Source of the DNA: Alsobacter sp045348435
Lineage (GTDB): Bacteria; Pseudomonadota; Alphaproteobacteria; Rhizobiales; Beijerinckiaceae
Length of the DNA: 64,000 bases
Direction: 5' to 3'
Assembly: GCF_045348435.1 (NCBI RefSeq)
Contig: NZ_CP157484.1
Coordinates: 5,394,001-5,458,000 of the forward strand
The notes under the pieces are model-generated. The model worked only from the letters and a program-made list of their open reading frames with translations, ran no database searches and was not told where the DNA came from. Numbering within the stretch: position 1 is the stretch's first letter; the number at the start of each line of letters is the position of its first letter. The position numbers and the translations under genes were made by a program. Below are positions 10,201 to 19,091 of this stretch, piece after piece.

Positions 10201-10439
10201 CGGAGCCCGGCTTCGAGCGGCGGATCCCCGACGCCCGCAACCCGATCGACGTCGACGAGCTGGCGCTCGACCACCTGGCGCGGCTCACGCAGGCCATCGC
10301 CGAGCACCGCGCCGGGGAGCGGGCCTATGTGTCGCGGCCCTATCCCAAATTCGCCAAGGCCTACGCGCCCTACGACCATCTCGCCCGGGTGAAGGAGTGG
10401 TCGCTGGCGGGCGACGACGGCGACGAGGGCGGCGCATGA
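7239..10439 (+). CDS. addB: AddB subunit of the AddAB helicase-nuclease
   Basis: A 1066-residue partner of AddA in double-strand-break resection: the complex unwinds and degrades DNA ends to a recombination hotspot and loads RecA. The C-terminal PD-(D/E)XK nuclease is visible as FAVVDFKTG with Asp935 and Lys937. The middle carries helicase-like motifs typical of the alphaproteobacterial AddB branch (for example VVLGGLDEKTWPPEARTD and HDFVQALGARKVVVTRA). I do not see an obvious intact Walker A, in line with the N-terminal part being a structural helicase-like domain. It begins at the base after the murU stop, and its TGA overlaps the addA ATG (ATGA), so murU-addB-addA should be translated together. 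This gene pair and order identify it securely. Confidence 0.93.
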   Translation: MRGAAARLFTISPGSPFLATLADALLGGRVIPGWPDLSDPLQLSQATVFLPTRRAARALATLLAQRMEAGAVLLPRIVPLGDVDDAEEASLFAAIGGAGADAFSAQDALAAHDAAALPPEALDAQRRLELANLILAWARGVGAAMMKLGDSEPLLVPSSPADALGLAGDLGALIDTLAIHGKSVDDIHRLVPDRFDPYWKITRDFLAIAAEFWPRRAAELGVMDASLRRHTILTGEAARLLRERPDAPMIVAGSTGSMPATAALIGAVARLPRGAVVLPGLDKRLDEASWTTIPERHDLFGTGHPGHPQALLCRLLADLGVGRDEVEELGRPAPALEARERLLSEALRPAETTDLWARKTGRLSDAVVRSALADLRVIEAADDREEAQAIAVALREALEDPDAAAALITPDRTLAERVCAELKRWSIVLDDSAGMPLGRTAPGVLARLAAEAAAEGFAAVTLLALLDHPLCRLGLARATVLRGRAALEIGVLRAPALRPGLAELAAAVDAAEAATRDLNQRHAWPRKRLRDVDWAAAREVVAALVAAFGPFAAPRPGRLDLVALAADHAAAVAAVATAGPDEEADAFEGPAGEELAAMFDEATLALTSGVEGRMADYPAFFSGLMAGRVARRPDGGHPRLKIWGLLEARLLSADLVVLGGLDEKTWPPEARTDAFLNRPMRRDLGLPSPERRVGQTTHDFVQALGARKVVVTRALKRGGDPTVRSRFLQRMQAVAGQDAWSRCEEGGRRLLALARSLDRPEAVSPARRPRPIPPADRTPARLSVTEIETLVRDPYAIYAKHVLRLEPLDDIAGEPSAAIKGVLVHEVVGRFGKAHPTALPADPAAELVALGREAFQNSPELRDRLDVVAFWWPRFVRMAAYVAEWEKQRRQPGMAVLAEIDARLVIPMPDGSDFVLSCRADRIELLPDGGFAVVDFKTGATPGVKEVRVGFSPQLTLEAAMAKLGAFAGAPAGLRARELTYVKLSGAAEPGFERRIPDARNPIDVDELALDHLARLTQAIAEHRAGERAYVSRPYPKFAKAYAPYDHLARVKEWSLAGDDGDEGGA

Positions 10440-13400
10440 GCGAGGGCCTCGTCATCCCCGAGATCACCCGGCTGTCGCAGCTGGAGGCGTCCGACCCCAA
10501 GGTCTCGGCCTGGGTGTCCGCCAATGCGGGGGCGGGCAAGACCTATGTGCTGTCGCAGCGGATCATCCGGCTCCTGCTGGAGGACATCGACCCCGGCCGC
10601 ATCCTGGCCCTGACCTTCACCAAGGCGGCGGCCGCCAACATGGCCAACCGCGTCTTCGCCATCCTGGCCTCCTGGGTGACGCTGGACGACGCCGAGCTGT
10701 CCGCCGCCATCGAGACGCTGGACGGCCAGCGGCCGGATGGTGCGCGGCTGTCGCGCGCGCGCCGGCTGTTCGCCCGGGCGGTGGAGACGCCGGGCGGGCT
10801 GAAGGTCCAGACCATCCACGCCTTCTGCGAGCGCGTGCTGCACCTCTTCCCGTTCGAGGCCAATGTGGCGGCCCGGTTCGAGGTGCTGGACGACGCCGCC
10901 GCCGCCGAGATGATGGGAGCCGCCCGGACGCATGTGCTGACGCGCGCCGTCCGGGACGGCGATCCGGACCTGTCGCAGGCGCTGGCGCTCGTCAACGAGG
11001 TCGCCGGCGAGGACGGCTTCGTCAAGCTGATGGCGGAGGCCCTGAAGCTCGGCCCGGTGCTGGAGCGCTTCGGGCGGGGGCGCGAAGGCCTTGCGGCCTT
11101 GGCCGGTCGGCTCGCCGAGGCGCTGGGGCTGGCGCCGGGCGAGACGATCTCCGACGTCGAGCGCCTCATCGTCGAGGGCGGCTTCGCGCCGGCCGAATGG
11201 CCGGGCGTGATCGCCGCGCTGGAGGCCTTCGGCAAGACCGAGCAGGACCGGGCCGACGCGCTGCGGCGCGCCGCGCAGTCCGCCGGCGCCGAGCGGGTCG
11301 AGGCCTATCTGGCGGCGTTCCTGAAGAAGACCGACCAGGAGCCTTTCTCCGACGCCAAGTTCCTCACCAAGGGGTTCGGCGCGGCGCACCCGGCGCTGGC
11401 GGAGCGGCTGCGGGCGGAGCGGGGCCGCGTGCATGCGCTACTCGACCGGAGGCGGGCGGCGGAGGCCGTCGCCCGCACGCACGCCCTGCTGGTGCTCGCG
11501 GACGGCGTGCTGGCCCATTACGCGGGGCAGAAGAGCCAGCGCGGCGCGCTGGACTTCGACGACCTGATCGCCCGCACGCTGGCGCTGTTCCAGCGCAGCG
11601 AGGCGGCCTGGGTGCTCTACAAGCTCGACCAGGGGATCGACCACATCCTGGTCGACGAGGCGCAGGACACCAGCGACCCGCAGTGGCGGATCCTGACGCA
11701 GCTCACCGAGGACTTCTTCTCCGGCGCCGGCCAGACCGACCGGATCCGCACCATGTTCGCGGTGGGCGATCCCAAGCAGTCGATCTTCTCCTTCCAGGGG
11801 GCGTCGCCGGAGGCCTTCGACCGCGCCCGCAAGCATTTCGCCGACCATATCCGCGCCCTGGAGGCCGAGGCGCCGGCGCGCTGGACGTGGCGGGAGCGCC
11901 CGCTCACGCTGTCCTTCCGGTCGACGCCCGACGTGCTGCGGGCGGTCGACGACGTCTTCTCCATCGAGCCGCATTTCGCCGGCCTCAACCGGGGCGATGC
12001 GGTCAGGACCGTGCACGAGAGCGCCCGGCCGCAGGCGCCCGGGCTGCTGGAGATCTGGGATCCCGAGACGCCGACCGTCACCGTTGAGCCGGACGCCTGG
12101 GCGAAGCCGCTGGACGAGCCCGACGCGGGGTCGCCCAGCGTGCGCCTGGCGCGGCGGATCGCCCGCCTCGTCCGGCGCTGGTCCACCGTCGGCGACGAGG
12201 CGGGGCGGCTGATCTCGCCGGGCGACGTGCTGATCCTGGTGCGCAGCCGCAACGCCTTCTTCCAGGCCGTGATCCGCGCCCTGAAGGACGCCGACGTGCC
12301 GGTGGCGGGCGCCGACCGGCTGGCCCTCACCAGCCATATCGCCGTCATGGACCTCGTGGCGCTGGGCCGGGCCTGCCTGCTGCCGGCTGACGACCTGACG
12401 CTCGCGACGGTGCTGAAATCGCCCCTGTTCGGCCTCGACGAGGACGCCCTCTACGACCTCGCGGCGGACCGCCAAGGGAGCCTGTCGGCTGCGCTGGAGC
12501 GGGCGATCGATCCGCGCTTCGCGCCGGCGCGCGAGCGGCTCGACCGCTGGCGCAGGCTGGCGGCCACGACGGGCCCGTTCGGGTTCTACGCCGCCGTGCT
12601 GGGGCCGGACGGCGGCCGCCGGGCCATGCTGTCCCGGCTCGGTCCCGAGGCCGGCGACGCCGTGGACGAGTTCCTGCGCCTCGCGCTGGACCACGAGCAT
12701 CGCGAGACGCCCTCGCTCGGGCTCTTCCTCAGCGTCATGTCGGCCGCCGACCTGACGGTGAAGCGCGACATGGAGGCCGGGCGCGGCGAGGTCCGCGTCA
12801 TGACGGTGCACGGCGCCAAGGGCCTGGAGGCCCCGATCGTGTTCATGGCCGACACCTGCTCGGCCCCGAACGGCCATCACGACCACCCCATCCTGGCGAC
12901 GCCCTACCGGGACGGCGCCAAGGAGCTGAACCTGCCGGTCTGGTCGCCGAGCCAGAAATGCGATTCGCGGGTGATCCGCGCCAGCCGCCAGCGCGCCCGC
13001 GACGCCGCCCGGGACGAGTATCACCGGCTTCTCTACGTGGCGATGACGCGCGCCCGCGACCGCCTCTATGTCTGCGGCTTCGAGGGCGCCAACGGCCGCG
13101 GCGACCGCTGCTGGTACGACATGATCCGCGCCACGCTGGAGCCCCTGATGGAGACCCGCCCGGCCGAGGGCGAGCCGGGCCAGGTGTTGCGGCGCCAGGC
13201 GCGGCCGTTCCCGCGCCAGGAGGCGTCCGCCGGCCTTGCGCCCGCGGCCGAGCCGCCCCCGCCCGCATGGCTGGCTGCGCCTGCTCCGGCCGAGACGGCG
13301 GCCCGGCCGCCGCTGCGCCCGTCGAGCGCCATCGAGGCGGCCGACGCCTCGCCGGCCAGGGCCGGCGCCGGCGCGCGGGGCCGCGACGCGCGTGTCGCCG

Positions 13401-13909
13401 GTCGGATCGTGCACACGCTGCTGGAGACCCTGCCGGGCGTCTCTCCGCCCCTGCGCCGCCTGGCGGCCGAGCGGCTCGCCGCGGCGCGCGCCGGCTCCAT
13501 GGAGGCCGAGCGCCGCGACGCCCTGGTGCGCGACGTTCTGGCGGTGCTCGACCGTCCGGAGCTCGCCGCGCTGTTCGGCCCCCTCGGCAGGGCCGAGGCG
13601 CCCATCGCCGGATCGCTCCAGCTGAGGCCGGGCGAACCCGCGACGAGCGTCTCCGGACAGATCGACCGGCTGGCGGTCACGCCCGAGGCCGTCTGGGTGG
13701 CGGATTTCAAGACCGGCGCGCCCCCTGGGCCGCAAGAGGCGCCGCCCGAGACCTATGTGGCGCAGCTCGCCGTCTACCGGGCGCTCCTGGCCCGGCTCTA
13801 TCCAGACCGGCCGGTCCGCTGCCTGCTGATCTGGACGGCGGGGCCGAGAGTGGACGAGATCGCGCCCGCCGCGCTGGACGCCGCGCTGGCGCGGATCAAG
13901 CCTGCGTGA
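10436..13909 (+). CDS. addA: AddA helicase-nuclease subunit
   Basis: A UvrD/Rep-type superfamily 1 helicase with a C-terminal nuclease, 1157 residues. Helicase motifs in order: Walker A ANAGAGKTYVL near residue 32, LTFTKAAAANM, DEAQDTSDPQW, AVGDPKQSIFSFQGA, LTLSFRS, RVMTVHGAKGLEAP, and LLYVAMTRARDRLYV. The nuclease motif WVADFKTG places Asp1090 and Lys1092 near the C-terminus. It is the ATP-driven motor of AddAB and its main 3'-strand nuclease. The ATG overlaps the addB stop. An Ala/Pro-rich stretch around residues 920-980 links the helicase and nuclease parts. All catalytic motifs look intact. Confidence 0.96.
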   Translation: MSEGLVIPEITRLSQLEASDPKVSAWVSANAGAGKTYVLSQRIIRLLLEDIDPGRILALTFTKAAAANMANRVFAILASWVTLDDAELSAAIETLDGQRPDGARLSRARRLFARAVETPGGLKVQTIHAFCERVLHLFPFEANVAARFEVLDDAAAAEMMGAARTHVLTRAVRDGDPDLSQALALVNEVAGEDGFVKLMAEALKLGPVLERFGRGREGLAALAGRLAEALGLAPGETISDVERLIVEGGFAPAEWPGVIAALEAFGKTEQDRADALRRAAQSAGAERVEAYLAAFLKKTDQEPFSDAKFLTKGFGAAHPALAERLRAERGRVHALLDRRRAAEAVARTHALLVLADGVLAHYAGQKSQRGALDFDDLIARTLALFQRSEAAWVLYKLDQGIDHILVDEAQDTSDPQWRILTQLTEDFFSGAGQTDRIRTMFAVGDPKQSIFSFQGASPEAFDRARKHFADHIRALEAEAPARWTWRERPLTLSFRSTPDVLRAVDDVFSIEPHFAGLNRGDAVRTVHESARPQAPGLLEIWDPETPTVTVEPDAWAKPLDEPDAGSPSVRLARRIARLVRRWSTVGDEAGRLISPGDVLILVRSRNAFFQAVIRALKDADVPVAGADRLALTSHIAVMDLVALGRACLLPADDLTLATVLKSPLFGLDEDALYDLAADRQGSLSAALERAIDPRFAPARERLDRWRRLAATTGPFGFYAAVLGPDGGRRAMLSRLGPEAGDAVDEFLRLALDHEHRETPSLGLFLSVMSAADLTVKRDMEAGRGEVRVMTVHGAKGLEAPIVFMADTCSAPNGHHDHPILATPYRDGAKELNLPVWSPSQKCDSRVIRASRQRARDAARDEYHRLLYVAMTRARDRLYVCGFEGANGRGDRCWYDMIRATLEPLMETRPAEGEPGQVLRRQARPFPRQEASAGLAPAAEPPPPAWLAAPAPAETAARPPLRPSSAIEAADASPARAGAGARGRDARVAGRIVHTLLETLPGVSPPLRRLAAERLAAARAGSMEAERRDALVRDVLAVLDRPELAALFGPLGRAEAPIAGSLQLRPGEPATSVSGQIDRLAVTPEAVWVADFKTGAPPGPQEAPPETYVAQLAVYRALLARLYPDRPVRCLLIWTAGPRVDEIAPAALDAALARIKPA

Positions 13910-13917
13910 CGCATCCC

Positions 13918-13945
13918 TTGACGCTGGGGGTCGCGCTCCATAGCT
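13918..13945 (+). promoter_or_regulatory. Candidate trxA promoter
   Basis: TTGACG at 13918-13923 is followed by CCATAGCT around 13938-13945 (spacing 14-16 depending on the -10 chosen). The -35 is good and the -10 is poor. It lies in the 90-base gap before trxA. Confidence 0.35.
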
Positions 13946-13999
13946 TCCCCCACAACCGGGCCGGACTCCTCCGCGCCCACGATCATCCTGCGAGGCGCC

Positions 14000-14317
14000 A
14001 TGACCGAGAAAGTCACCGATAGCAGCTTCGGAGCCGACGTGCTCCAGGCATCCCAGCCGGTCGTCGTCGACTTCTGGGCCGAGTGGTGCGGCCCCTGCCG
14101 CATGATCGCCCCGGCGCTCGAGGAGATCGCCAAGGAGATGGACGGCAAGGTCAAGATCGTGAAGCTGAACGTGGACGAGAACCCGAACGTCGCCGGCCAG
14201 TTCGGCATCCGGTCGATCCCCACGCTGCTGCTGTTCAAGGACGGCAAGATCGCGTCCCAGAAGGTCGGCGCCGACTCCAAGGGCGGCCTGACCAAGTGGA
14301 TCCAGTCGGCCATCTGA
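14000..14317 (+). CDS. trxA: Thioredoxin
   Basis: A 105-residue classical thioredoxin, the cytosolic dithiol carrier reduced by thioredoxin reductase that serves ribonucleotide reductase, PAPS reductase and peroxiredoxins. The active site is WCGPC with Cys30 and Cys33, and the cis-Pro loop reads RSIPTLLLF. There is no signal peptide and no extra domain, so it is the housekeeping form. It lies 90 bases after addA with a possible promoter of its own, and a strong terminator follows. The trxA position after addA is common in related genomes. Confidence 0.96.
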   Translation: MTEKVTDSSFGADVLQASQPVVVDFWAEWCGPCRMIAPALEEIAKEMDGKVKIVKLNVDENPNVAGQFGIRSIPTLLLFKDGKIASQKVGADSKGGLTKWIQSAI

Positions 14318-14341
14318 TCATCCGATCCGCGACGAGCGTCC

Positions 14342-14371
14342 AAGCCCCGGCCTCGCGGTCCGGGGCTTTTT
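14342..14371 (+). terminator. Rho-independent terminator of trxA
   Basis: A 9-bp perfect stem (AAGCCCCGG at 14342-14350, complement at 14360-14368) with a 9-base loop ends in a run of five T (14367-14371). It separates trxA from the convergent kinase gene; on the minus strand only two T follow, so it works mainly for trxA. Confidence 0.85.
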
Positions 14372-14386
14372 CGCGTCCTGGCGCGA

Positions 14387-16291
14387 TCACTCGGCGGCCG
14401 GACGGCCCCGGAGCAGTTTGTTGACCGCCTGGTTCAGGTCCTCCAGCTGGAAGGGCTTGTGGATCATGGCGAAGTCCACCTGGGCTCCGGACAGGTCCGC
14501 ATAGCCGGTCACCAGCAGCACCGGGATCCGGGGGTAGTCGGCCCGCATCTGGTTGGCGAGCTCGATGCCGTTCATCTCCGGCATGGCGACGTCCGCGATG
14601 ACCAGGCCCGGCGGCTCGGCTTGCCCGAGAATCCGCAGCGCCTCGGCGGCCGACACCGCCTCCCGCACCTCGAAGCCGAGCTCCTGCAGGAACTGCGCCG
14701 TCACCGAGCGAACGTCCCGGTCGTCGTCCACGATGAGGATCCGGGCGCCGCTTCGCGCCTGGGCTGGACCGTCCTCCACGGCGAGGTCGGGCTGCGGCTC
14801 CTCCGTGCTGCGCGGCAGATAGAGGTTCATCACCGTCCCGGCGCCCGGGGCGGTTTCGACGTCCACCAGCCCGCCTGACTGCTGCACGAGGCCATACACC
14901 ATCGAGAGGCCGAGGCCGGTGCCCTTGCCGACCTCCTTGGTGGTGAAGAACGGCTCGAAGATGCGGGCCAGAACGTCGGGCGGAATGCCCGAGCCGGTGT
15001 CGCGCACGCTCAGGAGCACGTATTCGCCGGGCGTGAGCGACAGCTCGTCGCCATCGACGGCCACCACGTTGCGGGTGGAGAGCGTCAGCAGCCCGCCCTC
15101 CGGCATGGCGTCGCGGGCGTTGATGCACAGGTTGAGCACGGCGAGTTCGAGCTGCGCGGGATCGATCATCACCGACCATAGGTCGGGTTCGCAGTCCTTC
15201 TCGATCTGCACCATGCCGCCCAGCGTGCGCGACAGCAGGTCGCTCATCTCGGCCAGCACGACGTTGGGGTTGACCACGCGGGGCTCCAGCTCGCGCTGGC
15301 GGCTGAAGCTGAGGAGCCGATGCGTCAGGCTGGCGCCGCGCCGCGCCGCGTAGGCGGCGTTGGCCAGCAGGCGCGAGACCCGGGGATTGTCCTCGATCCG
15401 GCGCGCCGCCAGGTCGATGCTCCCCAGCACGGCGGTGAGCAGGTTGTTGAAGTCGTGCGCGACGCCGCCGGCCAGCGTCCCCAGCGCCTGCATCTTCTCC
15501 GCCTGGCGCAGGCGCGCGTCGAGCCTGCGCTGCTCGGTGACGTCGCGCTCGATGGCGGCGATGAAGTCGACCGAGCCGGTCGGGCCGATGATGGGCGTGC
15601 GGGTCACCACGCGCCAGCGCGAGCCCCCCTCGGCGGCGACCTCCTCGGTGACCTCGGCGGCGACGGCCGTGGCGGCCACCTCGCGTTCGGCGGCCGCGAC
15701 GGCGGCGGCGCGCTCGGCGTCGACGAAGTCGTCCTCCCGCCGGCCGATGCAGTCGGTCGGGCTGGCTCCCAGCATCGCGGCCTTGCGGTCGTTCAGGCGC
15801 ACGAAGCGGCCCTCGGCGTCCTTGAAGGCGATCGCGTCCGGGATGTTGTCGAGGAGCCCGCGCAGCAGCGCCCGCTCGGTCTGCAGCTCCAGCTTCAGGC
15901 GCCGGCGCTCGACCGCGCCCGCCACCATGCTGCGCAGCGCGTTCGGGTCCCAGGGCTTCGGCGCATAGCCGCTGATGCCGCCCTCGTTCACCGCCCCGAC
16001 CACCGCCGGGAGATCGGCGTAGCCGGTGAGCAGGATGGCCTCGGCCTGGCTGAACGCACGGGCCTGCCGCAGGAAGGCGTGCCCCATCATGCCGGGCATC
16101 CGCTCGTCCGAGACGATGACGAGCACGTCCGGCCGGGCCCTGAGGGTCTCGAGCGCGTCGGCCGGCGAGGAGCTGGACAGGACCTCGTAGTCGGCCCCCA
16201 GCAGGTCGTCGAGGGCGACGAGGATGTCCGGTTCGTCGTCGACCACCAGGATGGTCCCGCGCCCGGCCGCGATGGCTTCGTGCATGCTCAT
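14387..16291 (-). CDS. Hybrid histidine kinase, REC-PAS-HisKA-HATPase-REC
   Basis: A soluble 634-residue kinase with no membrane segment. Order: receiver 1 (phospho-Asp62 in VSDERMPGM), a linker and PAS region (about 140-260), HisKA with acceptor His in GGVAHDFNNLL, HATPase (NLCINARDA, DTGSGIPPDVL, GTGLGLSMVYG), then a C-terminal receiver with LVIADVAMPEMNG. It is the last gene of the chemosensory operon and its start overlaps the stop of the preceding kinase by four bases. The N-terminal receiver could accept phosphate from the CheA-like protein and thereby tune the kinase. No DNA-binding or GGDEF output is present in it. The signalling route is inferred; the domains are directly visible. 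Confidence 0.85.
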   Translation of the reverse strand: MSMHEAIAAGRGTILVVDDEPDILVALDDLLGADYEVLSSSSPADALETLRARPDVLVIVSDERMPGMMGHAFLRQARAFSQAEAILLTGYADLPAVVGAVNEGGISGYAPKPWDPNALRSMVAGAVERRRLKLELQTERALLRGLLDNIPDAIAFKDAEGRFVRLNDRKAAMLGASPTDCIGRREDDFVDAERAAAVAAAEREVAATAVAAEVTEEVAAEGGSRWRVVTRTPIIGPTGSVDFIAAIERDVTEQRRLDARLRQAEKMQALGTLAGGVAHDFNNLLTAVLGSIDLAARRIEDNPRVSRLLANAAYAARRGASLTHRLLSFSRQRELEPRVVNPNVVLAEMSDLLSRTLGGMVQIEKDCEPDLWSVMIDPAQLELAVLNLCINARDAMPEGGLLTLSTRNVVAVDGDELSLTPGEYVLLSVRDTGSGIPPDVLARIFEPFFTTKEVGKGTGLGLSMVYGLVQQSGGLVDVETAPGAGTVMNLYLPRSTEEPQPDLAVEDGPAQARSGARILIVDDDRDVRSVTAQFLQELGFEVREAVSAAEALRILGQAEPPGLVIADVAMPEMNGIELANQMRADYPRIPVLLVTGYADLSGAQVDFAMIHKPFQLEDLNQAVNKLLRGRPAAE

Positions 16292-18030
16292 GACCGGTTC
16301 CGCCTGGGTATCGTGATGGTGAAGAGCGCGCCCCCGTCCGGCCCCGAGCCGACCGTGAGGGAGCCCTGGTGGGCCTGGACGACGCTGAACGAGATCGCCA
16401 GCCCGAGGCCGGTGCCGGCGCCGACCGGCTTGGTCGTGAAGAACGGCTCGAAGATCCGCTCGCGCAGGTCCTCGGGTACGCCCGGGCCGCTGTCGAGGAT
16501 CTCGATCGTGTAGGTCTCGCCGTCGCTGGCGGTGCGGATCTGGATGGTCCCGTGGCCGCCCATGGCGTCCGCGGCGTTGCCGACGATGTTCATGACGACC
16601 TGGTTGAGCAGGGCCGAGGAGCAGTAGAGCTCGCGGTCGCCCTCATAGCGCCGGATCACCTCGACGCCGCCCGCGAGCTTGTGGGCCAGGAGGGCCAGCA
16701 CCGTCTCGATCGAGGCCGGCACGTCCACGGTCTGGAACTCGCCTTCGTCCAGGCGCGAAAATCGGCGCAGATTGGCCACGATGTCCTCGATGCGCTTCAG
16801 GCCGACCCGCATGGAGGTGACGCGCTGCTTGGCCTTTTCGATGGCCGGCGCCGCGCCGAACTCCGGCCCGAGCTCCTCGGAGGCCTGCCCGAGCAGCCGC
16901 TCCACGGTCGACTGGTGCGCCAGGATGAAGGCGAGCGGGTTGTTGATCTCATGCGCGATGCCGGCGACGAGCTCGCCCAGCGACGCCATCTTGGCGGCCT
17001 GGACCAGCTTGGCCTGCGCGTCCTTGAGCTGGGCGTTGGCGGCCTCGAGCTCGGCGTTGGCCTTCGACAGCGCCTCCGCCATCGAGGCGCGCGCCTGGGC
17101 CGCCAGCGTCTCGGCCCGAGCACGCTGGAGATCGAGCTGCTGCGCGCGCCACTCGCGCTCGATGCGGCGGTTCTCGTCGCGCACCAGCTTGCGGCGCACG
17201 AGGGCGCGGATCCGCACCACGAGCACGTCGGCGTCCACGTCGACGGCGACGACGTCGTCCGCGCCGCTGGCGAAGATGTCGGCGAGGCCGTCCCGGCGGG
17301 GGTCTGTCGCGCGCTGCACGGCGAAGATCGGGAAGCTCGGCCCGTCGGCGGCGCCGTCCAGGCCGGTGCGGACGGCGTCCACCGCCTTGCAGAGCGCGAT
17401 GTCGGCCGCCGCGCCCTGGAACAGGCCGAGGATGACCCCGTCCAGCGGGACGCTTCGCCCGGCAAGGTCGCGCGCGCCCTCGGCGCCGGCCGCCGTCTCC
17501 ACCGTGTAGCCTTCCGACGTGAGCAGGTCGCGCAGGAAGGCGAGCTCGCGCCCGCTCGGGTCGATGACCAGCAGCGTGGGACGGCGATACGCGCCGTGGT
17601 CGCGCGACGCCACGGCGGGGCCGGGCTCGGCCGCGGCGGGCGGCGTTTCCGAGCGGCGCAGCAGCGCCTTGATGCGCAGCGCCATGATGTCCTCGGCGAC
17701 GGATTTCGGCACATAGGCGTCGGCGCCGCTCTCCAGGCCCTTGCGCTCGATGCCGTGCTCGCGCGCCTCCGTGAGCATCATCACCGGGATCGTGCGGGTG
17801 CGGACGTTCAGGCGGATCTGCCGCGCCAGCCCGTCGCCGTTCATGCCCGGCAGGTGGTAGTCGGCGATGACGAGGTCCGGCAGCGTGCCGTTGAGGCGGT
17901 CGAGCGCCTCCTCGGCGGTCGCCACCCAGTCGACCGCATAGCCCTGCCCCTCCAGACTGTGGCCGAATTTGAGGGCCTGCGTCCTGGAGTCCTCGACCAG
18001 CAGGATGGTGGGGCGCGCCGGCTCGGCCAT
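16288..18030 (-). CDS. Receiver-receiver-histidine kinase (second receiver degenerate)
   Basis: A 580-residue soluble protein. The first receiver is complete (phospho-Asp57 in LVIADYHLPGMNG, Lys in YVPKS). The second, starting near residue 150 with TLLVIDPSGRE, lacks the acceptor Asp: the equivalent strand ends VILGLFQG, so it cannot be phosphorylated in the usual way. After a coiled coil (about 290-350) come HisKA (GIAHEINNPLAF) and HATPase (GNAADAM, DSGPGVPEDL, GTGLGLAISF). The start is either GTG 18033 or ATG 18030; the latter shares its A with the TGA of cheB. The following kinase gene overlaps its end. The position directly after cheB, where wsp operons carry the diguanylate cyclase wspR, suggests it is an output of the CheA-like kinase. 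That role is inference. Confidence 0.85.
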   Translation of the reverse strand: MAEPARPTILLVEDSRTQALKFGHSLEGQGYAVDWVATAEEALDRLNGTLPDLVIADYHLPGMNGDGLARQIRLNVRTRTIPVMMLTEAREHGIERKGLESGADAYVPKSVAEDIMALRIKALLRRSETPPAAAEPGPAVASRDHGAYRRPTLLVIDPSGRELAFLRDLLTSEGYTVETAAGAEGARDLAGRSVPLDGVILGLFQGAAADIALCKAVDAVRTGLDGAADGPSFPIFAVQRATDPRRDGLADIFASGADDVVAVDVDADVLVVRIRALVRRKLVRDENRRIEREWRAQQLDLQRARAETLAAQARASMAEALSKANAELEAANAQLKDAQAKLVQAAKMASLGELVAGIAHEINNPLAFILAHQSTVERLLGQASEELGPEFGAAPAIEKAKQRVTSMRVGLKRIEDIVANLRRFSRLDEGEFQTVDVPASIETVLALLAHKLAGGVEVIRRYEGDRELYCSSALLNQVVMNIVGNAADAMGGHGTIQIRTASDGETYTIEILDSGPGVPEDLRERIFEPFFTTKPVGAGTGLGLAISFSVVQAHQGSLTVGSGPDGGALFTITIPRRNRS

Positions 18031-19091
18031 CACGCGTCCCTCTCGACGAGGCGCAGCAGCCGCGGCGCGATCAGGTCCAGCGGCAGGCTGGCCCGCGAGC
18101 CGCCGAGCCGCATCGCGACCCCCGGCATGCCGTAGACGACCGCGGTGCTCTCGTCCTCGGTGATCGTGTAGGCCCCGGCCTTGCGCATCTCCACCAGGCC
18201 GCGCGCGCCATCCTCGCCCATGCCGGTCAGCAGCACGCCGATGGCCCGCGGACCCACCGCGGCGAGCGACTGGAACAGCGTGGTCGCCGACGGGCGCTGG
18301 CCGCCGACGGGCGGCTCGGCGCCGATCCGCAGGGCGCCGTCGCCGCCCAGGGCGAGATGGCGGTCGCCCGGGGCGACGTAGACGGAGCCCGGCGCGGGCG
18401 TCTCGCCCGGCCGCGCGACCGCCACCGAGAGCGGCGTGAGGCCGTCGAGCCAGGACGCGAAGCCGGCCATGAAGGGCGCGCCCATGTGCTGGACCAGCAG
18501 GATGGGGACCGGAAACGACGCCGGCAGGGCGCCGAGGATCCGAGCCAGCGCCGGCGGACCGCCGGTTGACGCCGCGATCGCCATGATGGACGGGCGCTCC
18601 CGGACCGGCTCCTCGCCGGCGGCGGCCGGGCGGACGGGCGCCGCGCCGGCCGACAGGCGGCGGCGGATCACCGGCACCTGGCTCATGATGTAGAGCTGCG
18701 TGCAGATGTTCTCGGCCGCCGCCTCGTAGCCGGCGTTGGAGATCCCGACGGGCTTCTCCACCACCGAGAGCGCGCCCGCCCGCAGCGCGTTCATCGAGAT
18801 CTTGAGCGCGGCGTCCTCGACGCTGGCCGCGATGACGACGATCGGGGTAGGCGTCTCGCTCATGATGCGGCGCGTCGCCTCGATCCCGTCCATGCCGGGC
18901 AGGCGGATGTCCATCGAGATGACGTCCGGGCGGACGCGGTGGATCTCGCGCAGCGCGTCCTCGGCGGACTCGACGACGGCGGCGAGCTCGAGCCGCGGGT
19001 CGCGCGCGATGATATGCGCCAGGAGGCGGCTCACCACCGGCGAATCCTCGACGATCATGACCCGGACGGGGAGCTTCGCCGCGCCGATCAC
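18030..19091 (-). CDS. cheB: CheB-type protein-glutamate methylesterase
   Basis: A 353-residue response regulator-methylesterase that removes methyl groups from chemoreceptor glutamates, resetting receptor sensitivity. The receiver has phospho-Asp61 in ISMDIRLPGMDG and Lys113. The esterase triad is present: Ser175 in AASTGGPP, His202 in VQHMG, and Asp in TGMGEDGARG. The start is GTG at 19091, overlapping the cheA stop (GTGA). Together with the CheR in the same operon this gives a closed adaptation loop for the single MCP encoded here. Confidence 0.93.
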   Translation of the reverse strand: MIGAAKLPVRVMIVEDSPVVSRLLAHIIARDPRLELAAVVESAEDALREIHRVRPDVISMDIRLPGMDGIEATRRIMSETPTPIVVIAASVEDAALKISMNALRAGALSVVEKPVGISNAGYEAAAENICTQLYIMSQVPVIRRRLSAGAAPVRPAAAGEEPVRERPSIMAIAASTGGPPALARILGALPASFPVPILLVQHMGAPFMAGFASWLDGLTPLSVAVARPGETPAPGSVYVAPGDRHLALGGDGALRIGAEPPVGGQRPSATTLFQSLAAVGPRAIGVLLTGMGEDGARGLVEMRKAGAYTITEDESTAVVYGMPGVAMRLGGSRASLPLDLIAPRLLRLVERDA

